From assembly GCA_026027325.1 (NCBI GenBank), contig JAMSLZ010000007.1:1612001-1676000 (forward strand): a stretch of DNA of 64,000 nt, written 5' to 3'. The translations under genes and the position numbers were made by a program. The notes beneath the pieces are model-generated. The model searched no databases, was not told where the DNA came from, and saw only the letters and a list, made by a program, of their open reading frames with translations. This stretch comes from Actinomucor elegans. Its lineage: Eukaryota > Mucoromycota > Mucoromycetes > Mucorales > Mucoraceae. Of the stretch, positions 23,281 through 36,569 are shown one piece after another; within the stretch, counting starts at the first letter, position 1; the number at the start of each line of letters is the position of its first letter.

Positions 23281-25979
23281 TTAGGCGCAGAAGCGATTGA
23301 TGAAACCCATTAACAGCAAACAAAGGCCTGATTTGATCCAATAGTTTTGCGAGACAGCTTCAAAACAACGCTTGTACCAAGCTGGTTTTTCAGTAGCATA
23401 TAAAGATTCTTCCCAAGCTTGCTCAAGGTCAATCGCTGATTCTTCACTTGCGCGTTCCACTAAAAGTTTAGCTGGACCTGTGAATTTCTCTAAAGGTGAA
23501 GAACTGGATTCTTGATTGGTGGGTAGCAGTGGCACAGAATCAGCTGCATTATCCACAAGTTTGGGCGCAGTGGTGGTGTTGGCTTTCTTTTGTTCTTGAG
23601 CACCAGAACAGATCCATTTGGTAAGCACGCCTGTCGCTTGACTGAGATAGTAACAGACAAAGATAAACAGAATGCTCGAAACAGTAAGATTGACCCACCA
23701 ACCCAATTTAGATTTTATTACCCAGCTAGCATTGGGCAAGACGATCAAAAGACCGCGCGTATCAGCAGCGAGCCACATGTGGAATTGACCAATAAACGTC
23801 TCTAACGAGATCTTGCCAATGAATGCAAAGAAGCGGGAATGAGTGTTGCGCCCAAAGCGAGTCAAGTTACGTAGGACAACAAACGAAAGAATAGGAACCC
23901 ATGACATATAAGGATGATAGGCAGTGTATGACGTCTTTGTTTGTGTTAATTCAAACCAAAAGAAACCAACCATACCCAAAAGGGATGCGACAAGTGCACT
24001 GATTTTGGCCAGAGACCAAAGACGAGGATAGTTGGTGCTGATCTTGTATTCATTTAACTGAATGGTGGCATAGGCACAGAGCATACCAATATAAACGATC
24101 CATGCATCCAATGAGAGTCTGAAACGCCATTCGGTTACGTTCCATTGAATACGGAACAACCAACCGAGTATATCAAACCCAGCTTCAAGAATACCGGGGT
24201 AATGAATGATCAGACCTGTCAAAATGGACATGACGGCCATTTTGGTTAAAATAAACCAAGGCTTTTGATTATAGCTAGGCATGATTCTCATCGTAATCCA
24301 AATAACGGCAAACCAGAAACTAACCAAAGGTGAGAAATAGTAAAAGAGGTAGTCGGTTTTCATGAGGTAAGCGAGTACACATGTCAACAGGTTTAGACGG
24401 ACCAAGACGTTCAAGATGCGCGCAATACCAAAGTCTGCTTTCTTGTAAAAAAAGAAGAAATGGCCATAACCAGTTTGGAACAAGTAAGCGGCAACCAAGA
24501 CACGAACAGGATTGTAGATGCCTGCAACGCGAGAAGCACCAACAAAGTGATAGATTAAAATTACAAGTTGCATCCAGCCTTTCCATTCATCAGTTTGGTC
24601 GCGATTCAAAAAGCCAGCGTCTTTACTATCGCCATGATCGGATTTTAGTGTAACAATGCCAAGGACCATCATCAATACAATGAGAATTGAGAATGTCGAA
24701 GTTTCAAATTGCTTGTACATTTTTCCAAACAGTTGGCTGCGATCGCCCAAGTACATGTAAATGACAGCCAATCCAAATACGAAAAGCGCTGTTAAAGTCT
24801 CCAAGTTAGAAGGGAATAGAAGACGAACATAGTCCATGGCACCACCTACGTAAGTCAAATAATTAGTACCTGAGCTATATCACATACTAGTAACATTAAC
24901 TAATAAATTAAATAACCTTACCTGATGAAGAATAGATGACAAAGATGCCCACTGGCACAAAGCACAAAAAGAACAAGAAGATGGTGGATTGATACCATGC
25001 AGGTGAGGGGTAAGTATAACAACAAGTACGATCAATAGGAAACAAGGTCGGCTTGACCTTGGGCTCGTCATTACAACGATAATTCAAGGCCAGTTGTGCC
25101 TGGGCTCTTGTCACTGGTTCTTTGAAATGAAGTCCGTCTTTGGTTTGGTTTCTAGAGGAGGTCACGATTTCATTCCATACAAATGGTACCACCAAAGGTG
25201 TCACAGGATTGTGGAGAGCAGATTCGCGTTCTTTGAGGTAATGGTTCATAATAGAGATTTTGTCAAAAGTAAGTGTTGCTTTGCGCTCGGGTATCAGTAG
25301 ATCGTACTCTACAATCTCTACAGGCGACACCATGATTCTATCTGCTACTCGACGTTCAAGAGCATTGTCAAAGATGCGATCGACGGCTTGTTTCCAACCA
25401 CTCAAATAGTTTGCGCCAGTGCGTCTCATGTACCAGACACCAGAGCCCATGATGAGCAAACTAGGTCGTTCTTTTGCTTTGCCTTCAAGTAGCTCAATGG
25501 TTTTACTTGTATTCAAGTAAGGGTCCCACCACATTTCTACTGTAATGTTTTGTTGTTTAGCATAAAACTTTTGATCTGCATGCACGGCTTTTTTGGTTGG
25601 AATAGGTCGTAAAAATTGCGTCATGGCATAAAATTGTTCTCTCATGATGGAGTCTCCAATATAGAGAATACGGGTATGACCTAAGCAATCGTTTATTTCT
25701 TTCTTGCCGTATGTTTGCGCCATACAGCCTGATGGTTGCCATTGTTTGTATTCGTCAGTCATCCATCTTCCTTCGTTGAGCATGCCATGGCAGCGTGTGC
25801 TGTCTTGGGGTTCTATGATGACCACAAAGATTATATTAGTTATTTACGAGACAATCCAGATCATTATTATTACTACCTGCTACATATCTGGCGACTGATA
25901 GAAACAAGACGACGGATATTAAAGTCGAGATCAGCCCTCGAATAATGGTCTTAGTATTGTCTTTTGACTCTGCAGCCAT
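23281..25979 (-). CDS. CAS1/CASD1-like polysaccharide or glycan O-acetyltransferase
   Basis: This family includes Cryptococcus Cas1p (capsule O-acetylation) and human CASD1 (sialic acid O-acetylation in the Golgi). It has nothing to do with CRISPR Cas1. Three exons: 25979-25877, 25812-24922 and 24845-23281, 852 residues. Exon 1 encodes a short cytoplasmic tail and one hydrophobic anchor (STLISVVLFLSVARYVAG). A lumenal SGNH/PC-esterase domain follows. It has the nucleophile block ILYIGDSIMREQF (Ser about 89), an SLLIMGSGVWYMR block, and the catalytic pair in TKDGLHF near residue 260. From about residue 310 to 710 there are ten or more membrane segments typical of the Cas1p acyltransferase region. 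Landmarks are GWMQLVILIYHFVGASRVAG, NPVRVLVAAYLFQTGYGHF, FVVLRNLTRF and GKISLETFIGQFHMWLAAD. A cytosolic tail ends in one further hydrophobic stretch. The acceptor glycan is unknown. The 5' flank holds a polypurine/TA tract. Confidence 0.9.
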
Positions 25980-27175
25980 CTATTTAGTTGGTATATTATA
26001 TGTATATATATATAAAAGAAAGAAAGAAAGAAAAAAAAGAAAAAAAGAAAGAAAAACGAAACACAGACTATAAACTACAGTGGAAATAGAGGAAGATCTC
26101 TTTTTCTTGTATCCAGTTAGACCGATTGTCAGGCACCCCTTTTATAGCAACTCAATATAACTTAGTCCCGTCGATCTTTTTTTTTTAGGCTTTGTGTCAC
26201 AACAATAAAGTTTCTCGTATATTTTTTGCCTTGTAAAAAAAAAAAAAAAAAAAAAAACTAATTAAAACATGATCAAAAGATAAAATTTTGCGTTTAATTA
26301 AACATGGTATCTTAATTAAAAAGAGATTCTAAATAGTTGACTGAGAAAATAAGTTTTTTTTTTTTTTTTTTTTTCGGCTATAGGTCTAGTCTTTGTTGTG
26401 TTACATTTTATGTATACTCTCATATAAAAATCAGATAAACAAGGCGGGTTCCTTTTTTTTTTTCTATTATTCATCAAGATGATTGCTCTGGTCTGCATCA
26501 GTTGCAGTTAAAGAAGGGATAGGCGCAAAAAAAAAAGCAAAACTAAATAATTTTAGCGCCCTTTTTGCATGCAATCTAATGTTACCTTTGTGCAAAATAT
26601 AGCTTCGATAAAGACACATCTTTGCTCAGACAATCATAAGGTTCTTTTATAGCAATTCTTACATATGGATACCCAAGATTTACAAAGTAGAATTAGGAAA
26701 ATGAAGCGCTGTTGACCAAGACAGGTAGAAAGATGAGAATCTAAGAAGCACATTTATGTAAATTAATGTCTAAATATCCTGCTTTAATAGCTATTAAGGC
26801 TGAGTGAATCCAAGTAAAACTAGATATTAAAAGTTGTTGGATAGAGAATAACGCACAGGTTTGATGAGAATAAGGAGGATGATTATACCGAGAAAAAAAA
26901 AAGTTCCCCTACAGTAACTTGACATAATCTTACCTGTTCATCAGTTTTTCTTTTTGTTTGTTACACTTTCATTATGTAAAAAAAATACAAGATCCGACAA
27001 GTAATGTACCACCTCTTCTGTTTATCATTCTATGAATTTACTGTACTTCTTCAAGTCTCGTTTTATAGGGTTAGGAGCAAAAAAAAAAAAAAAAAAAAAA
27101 AAAATTGAAGACGCAGGAGTATAATTTAGTATATTAATATATGGTATATATGAAACTGTTTTATTAATAGAAGGA
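25980..27175. other. Intergenic with polypurine and poly-A/T runs
   Basis: No gene seen between the 5' side of the CAS1-like gene and the 3' end of SEC10. It holds a TA repeat followed by GAAA repeats (26003-26058), which is presumably the CAS1-like promoter, and poly-A runs near 26237 and 27080. Confidence 0.6.
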
Positions 27176-30100
27176 TTATGATAGATTGAAGGCAGCCAAA
27201 AAATCTCGGTTATGTGTATAGTTTTTCATAATGTCCTTCAAGACTTCATTATCATTGACAAACAATGATCTTCTTTGGGTTTTACCCTTCTTATCCAACG
27301 TTTTGCTGGTACTACTCTGTTGGTTGGCTTCATCCTCCATAGAAATACCCAACAAGCGGTCCAGTTTTGCTGACTTGAAATCAATTCGTTTTTCAAGGTA
27401 AGGGTATAACACAGATGGGTCTAATCGAGCAAGATATCCCTCTGAAAGGATCGACTTGAGGATTTCAGGCTTCACGACAAAGATATTACCTAATTGTCGG
27501 AGCATTTCAAATCTTTCATCTAATCCAGGAATCTTGAACATCTTGATCACCTCTTGATACTTAGCTATATCTCTATAGAGTAATTGTAGTTTAGTATGTA
27601 TGTGCGCGCGTTTAATTGTTAATTTTGTTTTGTTTTACTTTGTGACCAACAAACCACCTGTTGGGGTAACATAAAACTTTTTAAAATGCTCCAATAACAT
27701 ACTAAGTAATACAAGATTTTAATACAAGTGTAATTATTAAATAAAATAAAAAAAAATTATACTTACGAATGAAAAGCATTTCCTACGCGTCTCAAGAAAG
27801 CTTCAAAGTTTTTGCCTTGAAGTGATTTGGTAGCAGATCGGTAAACACGCGTCAAGAAATCAATGGACTGCATACATGGCTGTGTACCCATACTCATCAT
27901 GGCACCCTCTTCGTCTTTGGGTCTAAAGTCGTTCTTTTTTTGACGACTCAACAACTCGCTCAACCAATAAGTAATACCTTCTATGCTTTTCTGGAGTACA
28001 ATATTAATCTTTCTCTCCAAGCTTGCCATGAACGAGTTTTTGATCATTAGAATATCTCGGTGAGTAGATGGAATACTTATCACAAGTGGTAACTATAGCA
28101 TGTTTCATTTAGTACTCTAATCACTTTATCCTGCGTCATATATACTTGCCATCGCAGATTCAAAGTGCTTTTGCATCAACCGAATGATATCAGTAGCTGA
28201 TTTGATCACTGGGAAACAAGCTAGCTCTGGTTCCTTGACATTAGTCAAGTCATCAAGGATCCTATAACATGGCATCAATAGACTGTATCTTATATATATA
28301 TATATGTAACTTACTCATCTAGTGCGATATCCAGATATTTTTGGCTCACAAAATCCACCAAGACATTATAGATTTGCTTGAGAGATGAAACTCTGTGTAG
28401 ATAACAAAGAAAAAAAAATGAATTCCAATGATATACAAGCGTAGTACTGGCTTTCTTACAATTCCTGTGCATCCTCTAGTTCTACACATCGCATAACTGC
28501 CTCCGCGTGTATATTAAGCATGCGCAAGATAGCATCCTGAGATAACAATGTAAACCCACTTTCATCCACAGTAACTATATTTGAACTCTCTTCACGAGTT
28601 GATTTTTCAAAAGGATTCGTATTGGATACAGGAGAATGGGCAATCTCGTTTAGCCCAGGTGAAGATACTGAAGGCGACAAGATACTGTTGGACGTAGATG
28701 AAGAGATTTGATTCAATGTTCGGGTCAATACAGATTGATTACGTGTAGATGTCATTTTACGCTTTTGCTATTCCATAAAATACATGAGTTTTCACACACA
28801 AATGCAATATTACTGAAGTTATTTTTTTTTTTTTTTTTTACCATGGCACTGAGGAATTCTGATACGATCTTTCCAAAGAGTTCATACAGTGATTCTGTTT
28901 CTTTCTTCAAATAACGATCGCCTTCAGTATAAGGTACAAACAAATCATCCATACATCGGTCCAACGTTTCATCAGGTGAAGCAGATGTCACGAGTCCATT
29001 TACATCTGCTGCATCTTTAAGGGAAACTTCTTTGTCACAATAAAATTTCAAGTTTTCGATCAATCGTTTGGTTTCTGCGTGTGTTGAGGCTAGTGTGCGA
29101 AGATAGGCCAAGTGAGAGTATTTGGTAGATTTTGATAACAATGTTTCGACATGATCTTGAATCTAGAGATCCATTAGTAAATCATGTTTCCATAAAAAAC
29201 CCCTCTTTACAAGATAGTTACTGATTGAGCAAAAATTCTTTGAAGTAGCACTTGCATGACGGTAGCTGGTTGAGGAAACACATTAGAGATAATGCCTGCT
29301 TCACGACGAACTGTGATTCGAATATCGTCATATAGTTTTACAAGACTGGTATCTACTTCAGGTGGTAACAAGTTTGGATTTGATAGATCAGCATTGCTAT
29401 AAAGGCATCTTTGTCAGTATCCGACTATTGGTTTTCGTCGCTCTACTTACTCTTCCGAATCTCTGAAGTTGTCCATTTCCTCAATCTTCATATTAGACAT
29501 GAAGAATTCATGCTGATTCACATATATCTGTATACAAGATGCACCTCCATTAAACTCAAACAAGACTTTAGCACAATGCTATATTGAAATATATGGGTTA
29601 GCTATGGCGCAGATGTATCAGTAACTCAACTTACAGCCATGACACGAGGATCACCTTCTTCATAAGCTTTATCAAACTCCTCCAAGATTTCCTTTTCAAA
29701 GCTCTCACAGAACTTTTCAATAGCTGCTCTTGCTTCTTTATCATTATCTACTTCTTTAGCTACAGCACTCAATCGTCTACCAATGATAGCAGTCTACAAA
29801 AAAAAAGGTATAAGAGATATTATAACTCGATTAATGACAGTTACCGCACCTTTAATTGACCTTCTTCACCACCTTGACGCAACGTATCTAATCTCTCGGT
29901 ACTGCCCTCTTGAAACTCCATGAAATACTCGATAATATCACGACTCTCGGATGCTTTTGATCTCTCTTTATCAATTGTTTCCAATTGCTCGCCGATTCGA
30001 ATGGCTGTCTTGCCAACCTCACCGATTCTACTCTCCAAACTATCATACGATCGATACACGTCCTAAAATAGACTTTAGTTTTTTATATCAATTTGTTTTG

Positions 30101-30559
30101 GGTAAAGAGCTTTACTTCAAAGGCGCCATGTAAATCTGTAATATTTCTCTTGTACTCGAGTTCAGCAGACTGTGTACTGCTCTCCAGTTCATTACATTGT
30201 TCCTGGACCCGAGTTCTCAATTGAAAAAGCTCTTCTAATACATTTTCAAACGTTCGAATAAAAGGCTTTGGGTCAAATGCGGCACCTAACAAACCATGTC
30301 AATTATCTGTTTATTTTTTTTCTTGCAGAGATTATGTTTCAAGTTTATTTCCTTACTATTGCCATTGTCATCCTTTAATTGATCTATAACACTTGCCGAA
30401 ATTCTTTCTATAAAGTCAGTTGTAGAGACATTTTCCTATGTCCGTTGATGAGTTTCATTGAATTACTATATAAAACTATAAGCTTCTTACTCGAAAGGTC
30501 TCAATTGTTAATAAGCCCTTGATATCCGAACCAAGTTCGTAAAAAGGATTGCTGCTCAT
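27176..30559 (-). CDS. SEC10: Exocyst complex component Sec10
   Basis: Sec10 is one of eight exocyst subunits and helps tether secretory vesicles to the plasma membrane at growing hyphal tips. Thirteen exons join in frame to 844 residues: 30559-30491, 30435-30357, 30285-30116, 30062-29850, 29793-29635, 29578-29451, 29396-29222, 29162-28842, 28767-28460, 28392-28315, 28261-28150, 28092-27767, 27572-27176. Family landmarks: FDPKPFIRTFENVLEELFQL and RIGEQLETIDKERSKA with EYFMEF just after, in the N-terminal coiled coil. Then FCESFEKEILEEFDKAY, and near the C-terminus KIPGLDERFEMLRQLGNIFV with LSEGYLARLDPSVLYPYLE. A Ser-rich insert, poorly conserved, lies in exon 9. The intron 28093-28149 appears to use a GC donor (ATG|GCAAGT) instead of GT. 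Confidence 0.92.
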
Positions 30560-32119
30560 CTATTGTTTTCTTTAGTAAAAAAAAAAAAAAACAAGATGCT
30601 CTGAATTATGAAATGAAATAACCAACAGAGAACTTAAACTGAAACTGAGTTTAAATTTTGCTACCAACAAATATAGGTTACAAATCGTCTTGGTTTTGAG
30701 GGAGAACACTCGGCTTCCATTTAGGAGGTGCTTTGCATCTGATACTAGCGCTCAACAATCCATATAGTATTGAGGTTTACCGTAGATCTTTGGATTTTTT
30801 TGACGGGCACGTGACATTTTTTTTTTTTTTTGCTGTATTTAAACGCGTCATTGTTTGCATAATTATATATGTATATCCAGCACACATTCACTATTATCGC
30901 CCTGACTGACTGAATAAATAAATATGCTCCTATAGTTCAAGGCATGCTACATAATATACAGCTTCACATATAAACACTTTAATAAGGATATGATGAGCAT
31001 AGTTTAGCTTGTAATGTTTCTAAGGTATGAAATGTATAACTAGAGCAAGTTTTTGATAGACCAAGTAGACTTCTAGTTTATTCATAAGATAGTTTTCTAG
31101 CTATGAGTTTTACTCTGTATTTATATGTTTTCTAGCTTAGATCATTTGTAATAGCGAATATATCTTGGTGGTTAGATTACGTAGGGTATAATTGATTCAT
31201 GCCAAGGTAACCATGGATAAGCATTTCTTGTTCTTGATCTTGGTTAATGTCAATCACTAATTGCCTAGTACCTTAATGCGGAAGGTTTATATATTATACT
31301 AGTCTAGAGCTAAAGATCAATGGTCGCTCTTTACAGCTGAGTTAGTTAATCGAGGTATCAATATCATATAAGGTCTATAATCACTACATAGCTGATGGTT
31401 TGGCTGGGTTTAAAAGTAGAGCTACTACCACGCCTTTTGAAAAAAAAAAAAAAAAAAACCTGAGAAAGCGATGCGGTGAAGCTCGCCTGGGAGCCATAAG
31501 GAAACACATGGTCACAACTAGCAGTAATTTTGGTGATGCATGTTAATGTACTATTGGTACATTAGCTCATTTTTATAGGGCGAATACTTGTATAACTTGC
31601 AGAAACTTGGTGGTAATCCCAAGCATCATATAATTAGATTACTTAAGGTTTGATTATTTGACAAAAAAAAAACGTATATTTTGCCACTACATTACAAAAT
31701 TATATTAAAGGGTACACCCTTTCTATAACATCTTTATTGCTGTTTAAAAGTAACATGAAATGTATGTCACTATCACAACGGAACTTATTAGCTGTTAGTA
31801 GTGTAACGCTATATATAACTTCTGGTGAGATTCGTCTAAAGAGGTTGAAATAAATTTTTGCCCAAAATTTTAATTTGCATGAACAAAGTTTATATGGAAT
31901 TGAACGATTCATATAATGATACAAAGGTCATTTGATAATTCTTTTAATTCATCGAGTTAGCATTGCTAAAAGACGGTTCTCTCAATTTTTATTATAATAG
32001 AAATACAGCATATAAATAATTATAATAAACCTATATTTTCCTTCCAAAAAAAGTTATCTGCATGCAGTACTATAAAAAAAAATGATGATGTGAGAAATTT
32101 GATTAAAATGAATACCTTC

Positions 32120-32370
32120 CCTTGGGAATTTTTCCCAGTTTTGGCTCATTTTTAACATGTCATTTCTCGATCGAATCCAGATTAATGTTACATCCGATGA
32201 CTAGTTTTTGTTCAAAAAAAAACGTTGCATCTACTCAAGCTGTTATTCAACTGGGACTGCAAGGTGTTTACTATATATTAATGATCAACAGTAAAATGCA
32301 TGCATTTCATGTTAATTAGAGTTTAAATCTAGAGATCTTTTGGTGGATCTTGGTTTAATGTCACTTTTAC
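32120..32370 (+). repeat. Two degenerate copies of the dispersed repeat about 174 bases apart
   Basis: The first core reads CCAGATTAATGTTACATCCG from 32177, preceded by CATTTTTAACATGTCATTTC as in other copies. The second core, TGGTTTAATGTCAC, begins near 32351 and is preceded by TAGAGATCTTTTGGTGGATC. Confidence 0.5.
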
Positions 32371-33897
32371 TAAGGAATATGCGTGTTTAGAAAGAATTAC
32401 TTCTTCTATTAGAGTTGTCATTTTACTAAATGAATAGTGAATATGTTATACCTTAATGACTGGGTAGTAAATTTCGCGATTTTCATACAATAATGATTGT
32501 TTTGGAAAAAAAATGAAGCAATGATGATATGAATTCGTGATTGAAGGCTTACTAATTGTAGTTTGCTCTTGTTTGTTGGCATGCTCTCTCTTCTTCTTTT
32601 TGTAAACTGTATTCCGCATGATCTATTGCAATTAGCATAGAGGGATGATGGATCTTGCCTTTAAAAAAATACAAAGTTATTATTCCATAACGCCGTCATT
32701 CTGGTAAACATAGCATCATCGTTACAATAACCACCGATTGGTTCTTCTGTATCATTTCATTGTTATATAAACTAGTTACTTTTGGTGATTTTCCTGAAAA
32801 GACAGCTCAAAGAGCAGTTCTGTGTTGAAGGCATTGTCATTTGAGACAAGATATGCTTGAATGTGATTGAATTGAATATTATAACGCAATATACATACTA
32901 CCGGTCTTTCTATTTCCAAACCATAAACATGCATTCAAGAGAGCGTGATATTAATCAATGTTAAGGATTTAATCTCTTTACTAGTCCAGATTATTGGACT
33001 TTTGGTAGTAATGGATCGACTTGAACTTTTTTTCAGAATGGTTTTTTCTAGGGTGCCCATTGTCCACTAATGAAAAAAAAAAAAGTCTTATTTAGATAAT
33101 AATAAAAAAAAGCCTGCGCTTTCAATCACATAAAACCAGGTATCTTGCTGTTATATCCAAAGGAAGGGTATGGATGTAATGCTGCTGAGCTCAACGATAG
33201 TAGCAATACCTAATTTTTACGCCAAAATAAAATTTTAGAATAACGATTAAACTACATCGGCATTTGTGTTTTCTATAGCAACTCAAACTTTACCTTACTT
33301 AAAACTTTTGCCCGTATCACCTTCTCCTATAATACTTTAAGTTATTTTGCGTTATTGTACGACTACATACTATTATAGCTTAAAGGACCTCTTTTTATTA
33401 TCGCATTACCATGTGAAATACACAATTTTGTCTTGTTAGTCAAGTCAATCAACACTACAACCGCATGTTGATTGTTATATTAACAAGGGGATAAAACAAT
33501 AGATTTTAGGAGCGGTAAAGTAGTGCTGCTCATAGGCGTAAACGAAAGGTGTACTTGATTACACCAAATGAATGGATGGATATAAAAAAAAAGAGAACTA
33601 TCACTTTTACCGTGTCCTCCTCTTCCCTAATCTTGGAATAAAGGGTTGCATAACAAGTCTCATTTTTTGTTTTTTGTTATTTTGGTATCTACTTTTTTCC
33701 ACCAGCATATCCCTCATTTGATTGGGACAGACAAAGAGATCTAAAGATGTTTAGGCATTGCTATACAAGTATATATGGTTCATTATTCTTCGTTAAAATA
33801 ATAAAATACACTCATTCTATGACAAACAAGTTAGTGTGTTATGCTTGTCAATGAATAATTTTGAATTACGTACACTACTGCAACATAATAAATTGAA

Positions 33898-33955
33898 TGA
33901 GCTGTAGATCTATCGATCGATTTCGATCTAATGTCGCATATGATGAGTTACCTTT
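33898..33955 (+). repeat. Dispersed degenerate repeat, short copy
   Basis: GTAGATCTATCGATCGATTT is followed by CGATCTAATGTCGCATATGA and TGAG, a close match to the core of other copies. Similarity stops soon after. Confidence 0.5.
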
Positions 33956-36302
33956 CCTCACCAACAGCCTTTACACTGCAATTTACTTTATACCTTTATC
34001 AAAAAACAGGGTATACCTTGACTATCCTACCATACATCAAGATATAAGTGTTGTTGTGCATTATATAGAGATTCCGCTCCTACTACAATTTGACGTTTCA
34101 TCTTGCAATGTAGTGTCCGTAATGGGGCCTTTCTGAGAGGACCATCGAGAGTTCTAGGTCTTTCTTTTTTAAACTTGTATAATAAATACAGCCTCACATC
34201 GTGCTTGATTTTATATCTATTGCCTCCGCTCTTTATTAATATTCAAGATATCCCTAATACTATCTCTCTTGGAATGAGATATTATATCTAATAGACCCTT
34301 GCTTTATGTAAGAAAAGGCAATGATAGTTGAATGCGCTTTATTGTCGCTCTAGAAAACAGAGATCCTTTGTAATGATTAATGTCAGGTGTGTCTCACCAA
34401 ACCTTTTATACTAAACTAAAATGTTAGGTGGCACACTTCCTGTCATGTTTTTCGTACCGTATTCGTTTATTATATGTCATTTCTGCATCATGTTGATGAA
34501 TGTAACTATTTGAGGCTTTATAATTATTTGGTAAATAAATACGTTTGCGATTTAGTGGCAACAGTTTTAAAAAAAAAAAAATCGTTAAAAATAAATAAAT
34601 AAAATAATTTTTGGTGGTAGTAGGTGCAATGGCTTTATTTGAGTGAGTTCAATTACATATTCTGTTGCAAATCATTATATCTTGCTGATTGTGTTGTTCT
34701 TTTGTTTGCAGTTATTCAGGTACGCGGGATTCATTGGTTGCGGAAATCTGCAATAAACATCCTTTGACTACTTTGGAAAAAAAATCCTTCAAATTAAACT
34801 ATTGCATCTACATCAACAACTCGCAGCACGCTAGTGAACTTTGAGCAATGTATATATATATATATATATAAGCATATGAGTTTTTTTTTTTTATCAACTC
34901 GCTTCTATAATTGTAAATTATATGGGCAAAGTTTGTAATGTTTTTGGTCTCTGGATCCGTACCTTTCCTTATTTTCTTATAAAACTTTGATTATTCCACA
35001 AAAACTTTAATTATATGTGTATAAATATTATATGAAATACATGAGGTCCAACTTTGAGTCTGCCGCTTTTTTTTTAAACATAAATTATAGTTTGTGGATT
35101 CTTATCATCATTATTATCAGCCAATGAATGGATTGTTTTCATTGGTCGGTGATGACTGAATGCGTTACGCCGAGATGCTTTGTTGTTTAAATCATAAAAA
35201 TCCACCTAACTCCAAAACAAAACAAGACAAATACTTGATTTCCTGGCAATATACAGATTAAAAAAACCTTCCAAACGAATATACTTTTATAACCATATGT
35301 CAACTATGTGAGCATTTTGGGAAAGTCGAGACGTTTATTTTTTTTTTTTTTTCCTGGAAGACTTATTAGAAATCGTTCTGTTGTTTCTTTATAAAAGCAT
35401 AAAGCCTAGACCACCCTTCTGTTACTACTATTATTTATCTGCAAAACAACGCCATTTTGTGCTATTCAAACTAAAAAAAAATAAAAATAAAAATAAAAAT
35501 AAAAAATCGGCCATTATTACAGAGCAAATCAGTAAATCTGAGAAGGCACTTTGTCTTTTTTTTTACTGACATTTAGTCTATGAAAAAAAAGAGTTTAGTC
35601 CATGCGTGATACAAACACTATCACAGGAACAGTATTAGCAACTACCGAGTCTAGCAACAACTTTAAAAGCTTACTATCCTTACCATATTTGTGGGTTATG
35701 GTTAAGGCTATTTAGTGCAGTCATTTTACATCATCACTTCAAGAAAAGTGATGATGAAAAGCACGGACACCAATTTGATCCTAGACGGTGAGCAATTGCG
35801 GTTATTTAGTTGTTGCGATTACTTTTTTTTTTTTTTTTTTTTTTTTTAGTTGGGTCTATAAACTACTTGAAATGTTTATTGCTAAACAGACCTCACAATG
35901 TTCTATCATATTCTTACCTTTTCCAATGTAAACACCGTATCATTATGCGGTAAAGGATTTATTTGAACTGTGATCTGTTTTTTTTTTCTGCATGTTTTGT
36001 TAGTAGCCTCTAAAATGATGTTAATATGACTGTCAGTTAGAGTTTTGAACTTTGTCCAAGCGCCACAAGTACGACCATATGCCTTCGTAGTATGGAATCA
36101 ATGAGGATTTGTATCGCCAAATGTCAAGCACTGCAAGTGGACACAAGTCGCTCTTTGATGTACTACTTATGAAGATCGATAGTGAATAGGGAAAAAAAGA
36201 CCATCCTCTATTGTAATTAAAATGTTTCAAGATAACAAGGTGGAATCTAATTAGGTTAAGGTAACCCGATAGAGCCCTAAACATATGTTTTCACCGAATA
36301 CA

Positions 36303-36310
36303 TATAAAAA
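36303..36310 (+). promoter_or_regulatory. TATA box of the zinc-knuckle gene
   Basis: TATAAAAA lies 114 bases before the ATG at 36424 and is followed by a pyrimidine-rich stretch and a CA/TA repeat leader, an arrangement typical of expressed fungal genes. Confidence 0.5.
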
Positions 36311-36423
36311 AGCGGAAGCATCATTTTGTTTCTTCCTTTTTATTCACTAATACAATAACACATATACATACACACACACACATATATATATACACCCTCA
36401 AAAAAAAAGAAAAAGAAAAAAAA

Positions 36424-36569
36424 ATGTCTCAATATATTAAACCTTTGAATTTACAGGGCGGTCAATGGTAAGTTAAATACATGTAGTGACAGCATTTATT
36501 AATCGATACTATAGTTCATGGTGCGGCAAATATGGACATAAGAGATCTACTTGTCCTTTGCTTAAATAA
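36424..36569 (+). CDS. 32-residue single zinc-knuckle microprotein
   Basis: Two exons, 36424-36467 and 36515-36569, are joined by a 47-base GT-AG intron (donor GTAAGT, acceptor CTATAG) and encode 32 residues. The C-terminal half holds one perfect CCHC zinc knuckle, C-x2-C-x4-H-x4-C (Cys15, Cys18, His23, Cys28). Its sequence is CSWCGKYGHKRSTC, followed by PLLK and stop. Such knuckles bind single-stranded RNA or DNA in Gag-like and cellular RNA-binding proteins. A TATA box and pyrimidine-rich leader precede the ATG, and the second Cys-containing codon is created by the splice. Both support a real gene. Nothing else of a retroelement is nearby. I know no named family with this length. It could also be a domesticated fragment of a larger gene. 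Confidence 0.6.

Larger units (their letters stand above)
30560..36423. other. Nearly 6 kb gene-poor region
   Basis: No gene supported. All open frames are under 85 codons, lack splice extensions and match no family I know. Copies of the dispersed repeat lie near 32120-32370 and 33900-33955. The region also contains a TA microsatellite near 34853 and poly-A/T runs near 31440 and 35823. The last 120 bases are the promoter of the zinc-knuckle gene. Confidence 0.6.

Noticed and set aside
23281..24845. Link of the CAS1-domain gene to CRISPR adaptation.
   Set aside because: The shared name is coincidental. The protein is a multi-span acyltransferase and there is no CRISPR array.
33897..34136. An open frame of 79 codons.
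   Set aside because: Its first third lies inside a copy of the dispersed repeat and the rest has no recognisable feature.
35130..35770. GTGATGA-like words that could be box C of C/D snoRNAs.
   Set aside because: No box D at suitable distance and no terminal stem. Such words are frequent in this AT-rich DNA.
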